This document shows, piece after piece, positions 16,674 to 24,920 of a stretch of DNA of 64,000 nt. Below the pieces are notes generated by a model. The model was not told the DNA's origin, ran no database searches, and saw only the letters and a list, made by a program, of their open reading frames with translations. Both the position numbers and the translations under genes were made by a program. The stretch is taken from positions 1 to 64,000 of the forward strand of contig JAQBPB010000133.1 of the NCBI GenBank assembly GCA_028287745.1, read 5' to 3'. The DNA is from Chloroflexota bacterium. Lineage in GTDB: Bacteria > Chloroflexota > Chloroflexia > Chloroheliales > Chloroheliaceae. Numbering within the stretch: the stretch's first letter is position 1; each line of letters starts with the position of its first letter.

Positions 16674-19628
16674 ATGTCAGCCACTCCACAAATAGACCGG
16701 TTAGTCGACGAGTTGCTGGCCTTGCCCTCGGCAGAGACAAGGCCAGCTTTTTTAGCACGTCCGGAAGTTACCGGTCATCTGGAAAGCATAATCGAACGCC
16801 TGACCGCCCAGGTGGATCAGCTTGGACGGTCCGACCCGCCCCGCGCCCTGCAAGTGGCCGAAATTTCCCTGCAAGCGGCCGGACAGGCCAAATCACCGCG
16901 CGCCTCAGGGCTGGCAAACCGGTCCCAGGCTAACGCCCTGCGAATTGTCGGGCGGTTCGAGGAAGCCCTGCCTTTCTATAAGCAAGCGATTGCCGCCTTT
17001 AAACAGGCCCGTTTACCGGCCGAAGAGGGCCGGACCTACCTGGGCGAACTGGCCGCCCTCTCAAACCTGGGCCGCTATGCCGAGTGCCTGAAGTATGGCA
17101 TGTCTATCCGGCGGCGGCTGGTCCGGCTGGACGACAAACTTAACCAGGCCAAGCTGGCCTCAACCCTGGCGATTGTCCAGCACCAGACCGGCCGCTATTC
17201 AAACTCTATCCGGTTGCATAACCGTTCCATCCAGCTTTTCAAAGACCTGGAACTTGTGGAAATGCTACCGCCCGGCCTGCTGAACCGGGCCAATACACTA
17301 ACCCAGCTTAACCGCTTTCACCAGGCCGCCCAGGACTACGAAACCTGCCGGGAAGACTTCACCCGGCGCGGCCAGAAAGCTTTGCTGGCTTTTGTAGATA
17401 TTAACCTGGGCTTTTTACTCTTCCGGCAAGGGCGTTACCACGAAGCGCTTACCCTCTTAAACTCGGCCAGGGAAGGTTTTGAAGCCACCGGCCAGGTAGA
17501 TAAACGCGCCCTGGCCGAACTGGACCTGGCGTATTGCTACAGCGCCCTGAACCTGCATAACGAAGCCCTGGCTTTCTTTCAGCAGGCCGGTGAAACCATG
17601 ACCGGCCTGAATATGCGTTACGAAGCGCTGCGGGTGGAAATCGGCCGGGTGGAAGTACTGCTGAACCAGGGCGACTACCCGCAAGCGGCACTGCGCCTGG
17701 CCGAAATCCAGGCAATCTATAACCAGGCCGAAGATAGCGAGCGAAACCGCCATGCACTGGCCGTTATCGGGCTGTACCAGGCTTACTTGCTCAGCCGGAG
17801 TGCCGAACCGGACCCGGCCAGTGCGGTGGAACTGGTCAGGAAGGCCGTACTGACCTTTCAGGAGTTAAAACTCAGTTACTGGCAGGCCCAGGCCCGGATT
17901 GTTGAAGCCGAAATTTTACACCTGGCCGGAAGATTTGAAGAAGCCGAACAGGCATACCAGGCCGCCAGTGGCCCGGTCCGGCGCTTGAAATTACCCCACC
18001 TGCTCTACCAGTTACATTACGGGTTTGGCCGCCTTAAACAGGCTCAGCTTTCCGCCACCCCCGAAGGTGAGGGTGATACTATAAAATCTACGCTGACCGA
18101 CCAGGCCCTGGCCGAATACCTCAAAGCCGCCCAGCAAGTCGAGTCCATGCGGGCAATTTTGCGGCCGGAAGAACTGCGGGTTGCTTTTATGGAAAACGGC
18201 CTGAAAGCCTACGAAGCAATGGTCGAGCTGTGCTTGCAGGATAGCCGCCGCTCCGGCCGGGTCATTGAAGCTTTTAATTACGTGGAACGCTCCAAGTCCA
18301 GGACTTTGTTGGACCTGCTTTCGCGGGAAATCGCCCAGGCCCAGGGGACCGAGGAAGGCGAACAATCCGAGCTAGCCCTGCGCGTGGAACAGTTGCGCCA
18401 GGAACTAAACTGGTTTTATTCGCAGGTCCATAACTTCCAGGGCCTGGATAATACCGAAGAAAATTCCCGCAATCCCGCTCTGGCCCTGGATAAAGTATCC
18501 CAGGAAGTTTCCAGCCGTGAGCGCGAGCTGGCGGCCCTATTGCGGCGATACCGGCCCGGCTTGCTGGCCGAACCGGCCAACCCCGATAGGGGTATGGACA
18601 GTTCGCAGTTAATTTCGGAATTAAAAGAATATTTGCAGCCCGGCCAGACCCTGGTGGAATATTACGCCCTGGGCGACAGGTTGATGGCTTTTGTCCTCAG
18701 CCGCGATAGTTTTACCCTTGTGCCAGACCTGGCAAACCTGAGCCAGGTCGCTGAAACCCAGGAGCGCCTTAACTACCAGGCCGACAAATTTAACCTGGGT
18801 AGGGCTTATGTCGAACGCCGGATAGTTACCCTGCGCCAGGATTACGATTTCTACCTGCAAAAACTTTATACTTTGCTAATGGAACCGCTGCGGCCTTTTC
18901 TTTCTGGTAAAAACCTGGTGATAGTGCCGCACGGCAACCTGCACACGCTGCCTTTTCATGCCCTTTTTGATGGAGAAAATTATCTAACTGACCACTTCGA
19001 TATCACCTATGCGCCCAGCGCCCGGGTTTTCTTGCATTGTATAAAACAACCGGAACGCCCGCATAAAAAGTTGCTGGGCCTGGCGGTGCCGGATGCCGTG
19101 TTAACCGGGGTGGAAACTGAAGTCCGCAGCCTGGGCCAGCTATTCCCGGAAACCCGGCTGCTGGTCGGGCCGGATGCCACGCTACCGGCCCTCAAGCAAA
19201 ACCTGGCCTGGTGCGATGTGCTGCATATGGCTTCACATGGAGTCTTCCGGGAGGACAACCCGCTTTTTTCACTGCTAAAGCTTGCCGACGGCTGGCTGTC
19301 CGTCCAGGACGTAATGGACTGGCGCTTTCAACCGTCGCTTGTAACTTTAAGTGCCTGCCAGACCGGCCTTAACCGGCCGCTTTACGGGGATGAACTACTG
19401 GGGTTAGCCAGGGGATTTCTTTCAGCCGGGGCTTTTGCTCTGGTGGTCAGTTTGTGGTCGGTCAGTGACGAGGTTACCACTCACCTGATGCAATATTTTT
19501 ATGAGGCTTTGTTGAGCGGGCAGAGCCGGGCAGCCGCCCTGCGATGCGCGATGCAAAAGTTGCGCACTACGAGTCCGTACTCGCATCCTCACTACTGGGC
19601 GCCATTTGTCCTGGTAGGCCGCCCCTAA
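16674..19628 (+). CDS. TPR-CHAT protein (caspase-like peptidase with tetratricopeptide sensor)
   Basis: 984 residues. The N-terminal ~470 residues are TPR helices (for example GRFEEALPFYKQAIAAFKQA, GRYSNSIRLHNRSIQLF, GRYHEALTLLNSAREGFE). A coiled-coil/helical connector spans ~470-640. The C-terminal CHAT domain (~650-984) carries the catalytic pair His855 (HMASHGVF) and Cys895 (LSACQTG), followed by GDELLGLARGFLSAGA and the closing HYWAPFVLVG. CHAT domains are clan CD peptidases related to caspases and separase; both catalytic residues are intact. The gene is 12 nt downstream of the anti-sigma gene and ends a three-gene set with the ECF sigma factor. The anti-sigma protein is the obvious substrate candidate, by analogy with TPR-CHAT control of a sigma-binding protein in type III-E CRISPR systems. 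No signal peptide. Confidence 0.93.
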   Translation: MSATPQIDRLVDELLALPSAETRPAFLARPEVTGHLESIIERLTAQVDQLGRSDPPRALQVAEISLQAAGQAKSPRASGLANRSQANALRIVGRFEEALPFYKQAIAAFKQARLPAEEGRTYLGELAALSNLGRYAECLKYGMSIRRRLVRLDDKLNQAKLASTLAIVQHQTGRYSNSIRLHNRSIQLFKDLELVEMLPPGLLNRANTLTQLNRFHQAAQDYETCREDFTRRGQKALLAFVDINLGFLLFRQGRYHEALTLLNSAREGFEATGQVDKRALAELDLAYCYSALNLHNEALAFFQQAGETMTGLNMRYEALRVEIGRVEVLLNQGDYPQAALRLAEIQAIYNQAEDSERNRHALAVIGLYQAYLLSRSAEPDPASAVELVRKAVLTFQELKLSYWQAQARIVEAEILHLAGRFEEAEQAYQAASGPVRRLKLPHLLYQLHYGFGRLKQAQLSATPEGEGDTIKSTLTDQALAEYLKAAQQVESMRAILRPEELRVAFMENGLKAYEAMVELCLQDSRRSGRVIEAFNYVERSKSRTLLDLLSREIAQAQGTEEGEQSELALRVEQLRQELNWFYSQVHNFQGLDNTEENSRNPALALDKVSQEVSSRERELAALLRRYRPGLLAEPANPDRGMDSSQLISELKEYLQPGQTLVEYYALGDRLMAFVLSRDSFTLVPDLANLSQVAETQERLNYQADKFNLGRAYVERRIVTLRQDYDFYLQKLYTLLMEPLRPFLSGKNLVIVPHGNLHTLPFHALFDGENYLTDHFDITYAPSARVFLHCIKQPERPHKKLLGLAVPDAVLTGVETEVRSLGQLFPETRLLVGPDATLPALKQNLAWCDVLHMASHGVFREDNPLFSLLKLADGWLSVQDVMDWRFQPSLVTLSACQTGLNRPLYGDELLGLARGFLSAGAFALVVSLWSVSDEVTTHLMQYFYEALLSGQSRAAALRCAMQKLRTTSPYSHPHYWAPFVLVGRP

Positions 19629-19670
19629 ACGTCTGACCTACTAAACCCAATACCTGAATATATAAGAATT

Positions 19671-19710
19671 AAAAGCCCTTCGCATTTTTAGTAATTGCGA
19701 AGGGCTTTTT
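19671..19710 (+). terminator. intrinsic terminator of the sigma/anti-sigma/CHAT unit
   Basis: A 14-bp stem AAAAGCCCTTCGCA (19671-19684) with its complement at 19696-19709, followed by T-rich sequence. Confidence 0.85.
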
Positions 19711-19755
19711 ATATTAACCGGTTTACCCTAAAAGAACTTAAAATTTTAAATTAAA

Positions 19756-19786
19756 AAAGACCTACCCGGAAATCAGGCAGGTCTTT
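19756..19786 (-). terminator. intrinsic terminator of the Thr-rich surface protein gene
   Basis: On the minus strand an 8-bp stem AAAGACCT/AGGTCTTT with a GC-rich inner part is followed by TTTTTTAATTT. It lies 12 nt past the stop codon at 19798. Confidence 0.8.
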
Positions 19787-19797
19787 ATTATTAAACC

Positions 19798-20619
19798 CTA
19801 GTTTTTAGCTTTAGGGGCGCGCAGTACCAGGACCAGGCCAGAAGCAACTATACTCATGAGCAGACCGGCGATGATAAACATCCAGGTCGCTTTGCCTTCT
19901 TCGGTAGCGTCACCCAGACCGGTTTGAGGCGCACCGGCCGGTATCTGTGCCGCATTCTGGACTGCTTCAACCGGCTGGGCTGGGACAGGGCGCCCGGCGG
20001 CAGACTGGGGTTCCGGCGTCCGTACAGCATCCAGGACCGCTTCAGGAGCCTTTGTGGTAACACTGGCAACCGTCGTAGGCGTACCAACAAAGGTTTCTAC
20101 CACTGGAGGCGTGGTAGGCGTGGCAGTTGTAACCGGGGCTTCCGTGGTTGGAGCAGCGGTTGTCGGAGCAGCGGTTGTCGGAGCAGCCGTGGTCGGAGCA
20201 GACGTCGTCGGAGCCGGAGTAGTCGCAGTGGTTGTCGCCGGAGCTGCTGTGGTAGGTACTACCGTAGTCGTTACTACCGTAGTGGTGGGTGCAACCGTTG
20301 TCGCTACTGCCGTAGTGGTGGGTGCAACTGTTGTCGCTACTGCCGTAGTTGTCGGAGCGGCTGTGGTCGGAGCGGCTGTGGTCGGAGCGGCTGTCGTCGG
20401 AGCGGCTGTTGTCGGAGCGGCTGTGGTCGGAGCGGCCGTGGTCGGAGCAGCTGTGGTCGGAGCAGCCTGGTTAGCAATTATATAAACCTGGTTACCAGAT
20501 TCAGTGCGGGCTGCAAGGGCGTCGGAAGGTACTACCATTAACGAAATAGCCCCCATGAGGAAAGCTCCTACTAATAAGGAGGCAACTAATTTGAACATAG
20601 AATTCTTTACAGTCTTCAT
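19798..20619 (-). CDS. mucin-like Thr/Ala/Pro-repeat surface protein with C-terminal anchor
   Basis: 273 residues. Signal peptide at 1-36 (basic start, LVASLLVGAFLMGAISLMVV, cut near ALAA). Residues ~52-170 are almost only Ala, Pro, Thr and Val in five-residue repeats (APTTA), a typical O-glycosylated mucin-like stalk. The C-terminus has GAPQTGLGD, then a TM helix (WMFIIAGLLMSIVASGLVLVL) and a short basic tail (RAPKAKN). That layout matches a sortase cell-wall-sorting signal with a variant P-x-T-G motif, but no sortase gene is in the window, so it may simply be membrane-anchored. The neighbouring GT-C membrane proteins could be relevant to its glycosylation (inference). Promoter region lies in the AT-rich gap upstream. 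Confidence 0.85.
   Translation of the reverse strand: MKTVKNSMFKLVASLLVGAFLMGAISLMVVPSDALAARTESGNQVYIIANQAAPTTAAPTTAAPTTAAPTTAAPTTAAPTTAAPTTAAPTTTAVATTVAPTTTAVATTVAPTTTVVTTTVVPTTAAPATTTATTPAPTTSAPTTAAPTTAAPTTAAPTTEAPVTTATPTTPPVVETFVGTPTTVASVTTKAPEAVLDAVRTPEPQSAAGRPVPAQPVEAVQNAAQIPAGAPQTGLGDATEEGKATWMFIIAGLLMSIVASGLVLVLRAPKAKN
20146..20466. repeat. 15-bp coding tandem repeat (APTTA codons)
   Basis: About 20 imperfect copies of a 15-bp unit (plus strand GTCGGAGCGGCTGTG and variants), in two blocks at ~20146-20215 and ~20350-20466, joined by a degenerate stretch with 30-bp duplicates. The unit is a multiple of three, so copy-number change keeps the frame. Confidence 0.85.
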
Positions 20620-20967
20620 AGTTTTTCTTTCTTTGTGTGATATAGCCTTAGTACGATTATGAACCTGACTTTACGGCCAAAGTTGTAGAATGATGGTTTT
20701 TTATCGAATTCGATAGGGTTGACACTTTGGCTATCAAGACTGTTGGCCAGCAAAATATTAGCTTATTCAATTTTAAAATTTCGGTCATTTGAAAAGGACA
20801 ATTGTAACTGCTTAAATTAGAAACTCTATTAACCTTGTAAGTAAGTACTTTATTATAGAGTCTAGATTTAATTCATTTCTTTAAGTATTAAAAGCAATTT
20901 CCGTACCAACCCCTGGACTTAATAAGCCCAAATTTTAAAAATTCACCTGGTCCTACCTCAAAATGTC
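20620..20967. other. AT-rich intergenic region
   Basis: About 350 bp with no ORF. It must contain the promoter of the Thr-rich protein gene (minus) and the 3' end of the glycosidase transcript. A weak 7-bp inverted repeat ACTCTAT/ATAGAGT spans 20822-20863. Nothing firmer is seen. Confidence 0.4.
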
Positions 20968-22521
20968 TTAAAATTTACCTTTTTCAATTTTAACGCATTG
21001 CATTTTGATACCATGTTTGCCGATATTCACCTGTTTTTTGCTAAAACCGGTAATGGTTAATCCCTTCAAAAGCACATTATCATTAAGGGTTAACCCATCA
21101 ACCCCAACCCCGGCGTTTGTACCATTTATGGTGATAGACGGACCGGCCCCACATTCATTTCCTATAAGCTGTACCCCTTTATTAACCGGAGGCAGAGAAC
21201 CTTTTACTTCTAGTGTTGGGTGCCCATTATTCAATGGAATATTTGCAAGGGTAATTACATCCCCCTTTCCTGCCCGCTGTAGGGCAAAAGAAAGCGTTTT
21301 CGGATTATTACAGTCTTGACTTATTCCGTTATCGACGGCGGAAGTGACCGTAAAGGGCACAGGGGTTTCACCAGATAGCCCATACTTCATTGAATAGTAG
21401 GCGGGTTTATTTTGGAGCGAATAACTGATATCTCCTGATGCAGAACAATTTGGATTTGTTTCCCAGGACCAGTATTGAAACCCGGCAAACCAGCTATAGT
21501 TTTTCTCTTTCCAATATTGAAGCATGGCCTGGACCGCATCGGATTGTTCCTGGGGGTCGTAAGGACCCTGCAAGCCCCAGTCCCAGGGATTTATGGTCGC
21601 ACCATCCACACTCCGGTAACCGATTTCCGTAAACAGAATCGGCTTATTCAATCTTTGCTGGACCGGTGTTATTCTTTCAATATTGACGGTATTCCAGTTG
21701 CTCATCAGGTAACTGACGGTTGGATCCTTGTAGGCCGATAGGCCGTAGTAAGCGGAAATCCCGATAAAATCAAGGTCGCTCCAGAACCCTATATGGTCTA
21801 CTTCATCGCTAAAATAGCTGCCGCCCCAGTTGGCGCTGTAGGTCAGCAAACCAGAGAACTTCAGTCGAACCTGCGCAATCATTTCCTTCCAACGTGCCGT
21901 ATTTTCAGGAACGTTTTCACATGGCTTTGCCTTATCCTGGCAATAGGTAAAAGTTGCCATGGAGATTAATTCCGAACCGACCACAATTTGCGCCACACCG
22001 TTACGCTGGGCCAGGTCAGCATAATAGTAAAGGAACGAACTGTACTGGCTGAACCATTTAGGGCGGTCGTCTGGTTCAATCTGGGCCCGCCAGGTGCTGT
22101 TATCTTTAGGGTCCAGGTGGGGTTTAAGGCTTACTTTCATTCCCAGGGAATGGGCTTTGTTAATAGCGTGAATTAATGAGGCGTCATCAGGCGCATACGA
22201 AGCCTTGTAAATAGTGCTGGAAGTCCAGGTATCTTGTTGTAAAGGAATAATCAGGGTAATGTAATTTGCGTTCATGTCCCTGGCGTTCTGGATCACAAGG
22301 TCCATGTTAGCACTGGCAAAATCAGTGGGAGATTGGGGAAAAAGGGTAACCCCTCTTTGCCAGTTGGCTGGAACCCCGGCCGCATTAACCTCTTTAATCC
22401 GGAGCAATGAAATAATAAAGACAAATAAGAAAAGACAAAAGGCAATAAAAAGCAAGGTTACCTTAATTCGAGAGCTTTTCAGGGCAGTACTAGAGCGTAA
22501 AGTAGTAATTTTCGTATTCAT
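20968..22521 (-). CDS. secreted/anchored GH113-like glycoside hydrolase with C-terminal beta-helix-like domain
   Basis: 517 residues. An N-terminal signal-anchor (~20-41) is followed by a TIM barrel (~52-375) of the GH113 type, a family known for beta-1,4-mannanase activity. The two catalytic glutamates expected for clan A are visible: Glu184 in VVGSEL (end of strand 4) and Glu299 in LFTEIGY (strand 7). The start of the barrel (NWQRGVTLFPQ) and the NANYITLIIP and MKVSLKPHLDP strands also fit. Residues ~392-517 form a separate domain (SFALQRAGKGDVITL ... VLLKGLTITGFSKKQVNIG) like a pectate-lyase/right-handed beta-helix fragment, ending after only a few coils. Substrate is unproven. Stands alone on the minus strand. 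Confidence 0.85.
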   Translation of the reverse strand: MNTKITTLRSSTALKSSRIKVTLLFIAFCLFLFVFIISLLRIKEVNAAGVPANWQRGVTLFPQSPTDFASANMDLVIQNARDMNANYITLIIPLQQDTWTSSTIYKASYAPDDASLIHAINKAHSLGMKVSLKPHLDPKDNSTWRAQIEPDDRPKWFSQYSSFLYYYADLAQRNGVAQIVVGSELISMATFTYCQDKAKPCENVPENTARWKEMIAQVRLKFSGLLTYSANWGGSYFSDEVDHIGFWSDLDFIGISAYYGLSAYKDPTVSYLMSNWNTVNIERITPVQQRLNKPILFTEIGYRSVDGATINPWDWGLQGPYDPQEQSDAVQAMLQYWKEKNYSWFAGFQYWSWETNPNCSASGDISYSLQNKPAYYSMKYGLSGETPVPFTVTSAVDNGISQDCNNPKTLSFALQRAGKGDVITLANIPLNNGHPTLEVKGSLPPVNKGVQLIGNECGAGPSITINGTNAGVGVDGLTLNDNVLLKGLTITGFSKKQVNIGKHGIKMQCVKIEKGKF

Positions 22522-22675
22522 TAAAGGTGCCTTCCTGGCATCAGGTTAATTGAATTGATTTTATTTTTACTAAAATAGTATTAGTTGTCTGCCTAATTGC
22601 AAAATCTATACCAGGATTTTTAAGCGACAATTAAGCACGAAAAGTAGCAGGCGCTTCCGGCTAGAAAGAAACCAC

Positions 22676-22700
22676 AAAAAACCGGCCCTAGCGGACCGGC
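22676..22700 (-). terminator. intrinsic terminator of the 22736-23905 gene
   Basis: On the minus strand a 7-bp stem CCGGTCC/GGGCCGG (one G-T pair) with a short loop is followed by six T. Confidence 0.8.
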
Positions 22701-22735
22701 TTGTTTGCGAAACTAATATCAGGGCTTGCTAAATG

Positions 22736-23905
22736 TTAAGGCTGCTTTTGCGGGTTGTTGCCCAGAGTAATAACAATGGTGCTGAACATATTCTCTTTAT
22801 CGGACTTGCGGTATTCCACGATAAAGTTACCGGGCTCGCCGCCCTTCCAGAAGTCAGGGTCGGTTACTCCCGCGAAGTAGGTTTTTAACGCCTCGCTCTT
22901 GTAAAGGTCCACCGGAATATTATTCGGCCCGTCATAGGTCTTTACAAGCTGGGCATCCTCCGGCAGAAAAGTTTTACTTTCCGTCCTGGCAGCATCCAGG
23001 GTTACCGGGGCCGCCGGGTCGTAGTAACGTTCCAGCCTGATAATCCTATCCTGAAAGAAACCAATCAGGTACTTCTTATTTTCATAGTACACGCCTTTTT
23101 CCTGTACATCGCCCTGGCCGTGCCATTTTTCCCATTCGGTCTTAAACAGGCCGATAGCCCGGGAATTGAGCGGGACCGGAGTAGCCGTAGGGGCCGCCTG
23201 AGTCGCTGTCGCGGTTGGTGGTACTGGCGTAGCGGTCGGTTGTGCTTTGACTGGCGTAGCGGTCGGTTGCAGTACGGCGGTCGGGGTAGGGGCGGCGGCA
23301 GGCGCAGCGGGAGCGGCGGTAGGCGGCGGTGCGGGAGTCGGCGCGGCGACCGGTGGTGGGGCCGGGTGAGCTCCCGGCGGTACAGTGGGCGCCGGACGCG
23401 GTGTCGCAGTTGGAGCCGGTGCATTCGCGGCGGCCGGTGGAGGCGCAGCCTGGGCCGGTGGAGGAGTAGCGGTTGGCGCGGGCGCAGCCTGGGCCGGTAC
23501 ATTCTGCGGCAGTGGGGTTGCGGTGGGCAAGTTTTGTATTACCGGCGTATTGGTTGCCGCCGGAACGACTACCTGGCCCGACTGAGTGACAGTCGGGCTA
23601 TTACTGACTGTAATCACCGCTACTGGTGTGTAGGTCTGGGTCCTATTCTGGTTATTAAGAAGCGATATTCCGGCAATAGCCGCAGCCAGAAGGCCGCCTA
23701 TCGCGATAATCGGAACCCAGAGCGGCACGCGCCGTTTTGATGGTAGGTTTTCTATAATACTGGGTGCAAACGGGTCCGTATATAACGGGTCAACCGGTTG
23801 GACCGGCACCACATAGTCCGGGCCAGGCCCTTGTCGATAGACCGGAGCAGGATTAATTGTGGGGCGATTGTAAGGGTCCAACGGGTTTGGAGGCGGCACT
23901 GACAT
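22736..23905 (-). CDS. single-pass membrane protein with Pro/Ala/Thr linker and C-terminal extracytoplasmic domain
   Basis: 389 residues. A proline-rich cytosolic N-terminus (1-58, PPPNPLDPYNRPTINP) is followed by basic residues and a TM helix (~62-84, LWVPIIAIGGLLAAAIAGISL). An extremely Pro/Ala/Thr-rich extracytoplasmic linker covers ~110-250, including ATPTPxxAPP-like repeats. The C-terminal ~140 residues form a compact domain (LFKTEWEKWHGQGDVQEKGVYYENKKYLIGFFQDRIIRLER). I do not recognise it; its pattern, with a short helix and several strands, is common as an anonymous domain in Chloroflexota envelope proteins. The linker codons give long overlapping frames on the other strand that are not genes. 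Confidence 0.75.
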   Translation of the reverse strand: MSVPPPNPLDPYNRPTINPAPVYRQGPGPDYVVPVQPVDPLYTDPFAPSIIENLPSKRRVPLWVPIIAIGGLLAAAIAGISLLNNQNRTQTYTPVAVITVSNSPTVTQSGQVVVPAATNTPVIQNLPTATPLPQNVPAQAAPAPTATPPPAQAAPPPAAANAPAPTATPRPAPTVPPGAHPAPPPVAAPTPAPPPTAAPAAPAAAPTPTAVLQPTATPVKAQPTATPVPPTATATQAAPTATPVPLNSRAIGLFKTEWEKWHGQGDVQEKGVYYENKKYLIGFFQDRIIRLERYYDPAAPVTLDAARTESKTFLPEDAQLVKTYDGPNNIPVDLYKSEALKTYFAGVTDPDFWKGGEPGNFIVEYRKSDKENMFSTIVITLGNNPQKQP

Positions 23906-24159
23906 AACTCTAGGCTCCTTTCCTGGAATTTAAATTTCTTAACTTAATCTACCCTATGCAAAATCCTTGCCGCCAATAAATAACTTATTAAAATTTATTA
24001 CGGTAGTTAACTTAAAATAGCTTCAATGCACCTGAAGCGTCTTACCTTTATTTCGAATAAATTCATAAATAACTATTCCAGAATCCCACCGGGTAAGGTT
24101 ATCCAATGTTAACGTATAAATTAAGTAATATGTTATTATAACAAGGAAAATATCACTGA

Positions 24160-24774
24160 ATGCTAAGTGAGAGGGGTGCGGGTAATTTGGAAACGCAGGA
24201 CCGCAGGATTAGAAGAACTCAAAAGTTACTGGCAAAAGCCTTAATCCAGGTAACAATTGAAAAGGGTTATGATGCCGTTACGGTACGAGATATTACCGAC
24301 CGGGCTGATGTTGGTTATGCTACCTTTTACCGGCATTACCAGGATAAAGATGCCCTGCTAGAGGATGTCCTTGAGGTGGTACTGAACGAACTGGTCGGAT
24401 TGCTTTCGCCTGATATAGACCAATCAGCCGAGCCGGGCAAGTTAGGGTCCATCCTGTTTGGCTATGTAAAAGACCACTATGAAATTATCCGGGTACTATT
24501 AAGCAGCCGCTACACTTCCGTCATTGGCAAGCGAATGATTGAAGATAGTACCAAAAAGATGCTTAACCTTCACGTTCCCAAACCGGACAGCCTTATACCA
24601 CCCGAAATAGCTGCCTATCATTTAATTTCCTCTTCAATAAACCTTATAGAATGGTGGCTGGTAGAGGATATGCGCTATTCGCCCGAACAGATGGGCCTGA
24701 TTTATTATGAGTTGATTGAAAAGCCGACTATCATGCTGGCTTTCAACCCGGTTAAAGGGGAACGCCGCAAGTAA
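24160..24774 (+). CDS. TetR/AcrR family transcriptional regulator
   Basis: 204 residues. The N-terminal helix-turn-helix spans ~15-60: RRTQKLLAKALIQVTIEKGYDAVTVRDITDRADVGYATFYRHYQDKDALL, matching the TetR signature closely. The C-terminal ligand/dimer domain is of the TetR_C_7/DhaS type (LVGLLSPDI ... RVLLSSRYTSVIGKRM ... YHLISSSINLIEWWL). Effector unknown. AAGGAAA lies 10 nt before the ATG. It is not beside an obvious target; the divergent membrane protein at 22736-23905, 254 bp away, is the nearest candidate. Confidence 0.93.
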   Translation: MLSERGAGNLETQDRRIRRTQKLLAKALIQVTIEKGYDAVTVRDITDRADVGYATFYRHYQDKDALLEDVLEVVLNELVGLLSPDIDQSAEPGKLGSILFGYVKDHYEIIRVLLSSRYTSVIGKRMIEDSTKKMLNLHVPKPDSLIPPEIAAYHLISSSINLIEWWLVEDMRYSPEQMGLIYYELIEKPTIMLAFNPVKGERRK

Positions 24775-24867
24775 GCCTGGTAAGTTCAAAGTAAATTAGA
24801 ACCGGCTTTATAAATACGAACGTGGCGCTTTTTAGTTAAAAACCTGATTTTACAACTTAAAAATAAG

Positions 24868-24904
24868 AAACCCCCGGCCGCTACTCTTGAAATTCCGGGG
24901 GTTT
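24868..24904. terminator. bidirectional terminator between the TetR and aldolase genes
   Basis: A 10-bp stem AAACCCCCGG (24868-24877) with its complement at 24895-24904, flanked by A-rich and T-rich runs. It serves both convergent genes. Confidence 0.8.
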
Positions 24905-24920
24905 TCTTATTTACTAAACT

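Noticed and set aside
15247..19628. Type III-E CRISPR (Craspase) locus suggested by TPR-CHAT plus sigma factor
   Set aside because: No CRISPR repeats, no Cas effector and no Csx30-like gene nearby; only the regulatory logic is similar.
20146..20466. Tandem short repeats resembling a CRISPR array
   Set aside because: The 15-bp units are contiguous with no unique spacers and encode an in-frame Ala/Pro/Thr stalk.
19924..20541. Long plus-strand frame rich in Arg, Gly and Ser, and a Val/Ala-rich one at 20054-20485
   Set aside because: Both are antisense readings of the 15-bp repeat; the minus-strand protein has signal peptide, TM anchor and terminator.
23065..23740. Several open frames opposite or beside the Pro/Ala/Thr linker region
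   Set aside because: They arise from the low-complexity GC-rich linker codons; no ribosome site or protein-like composition.
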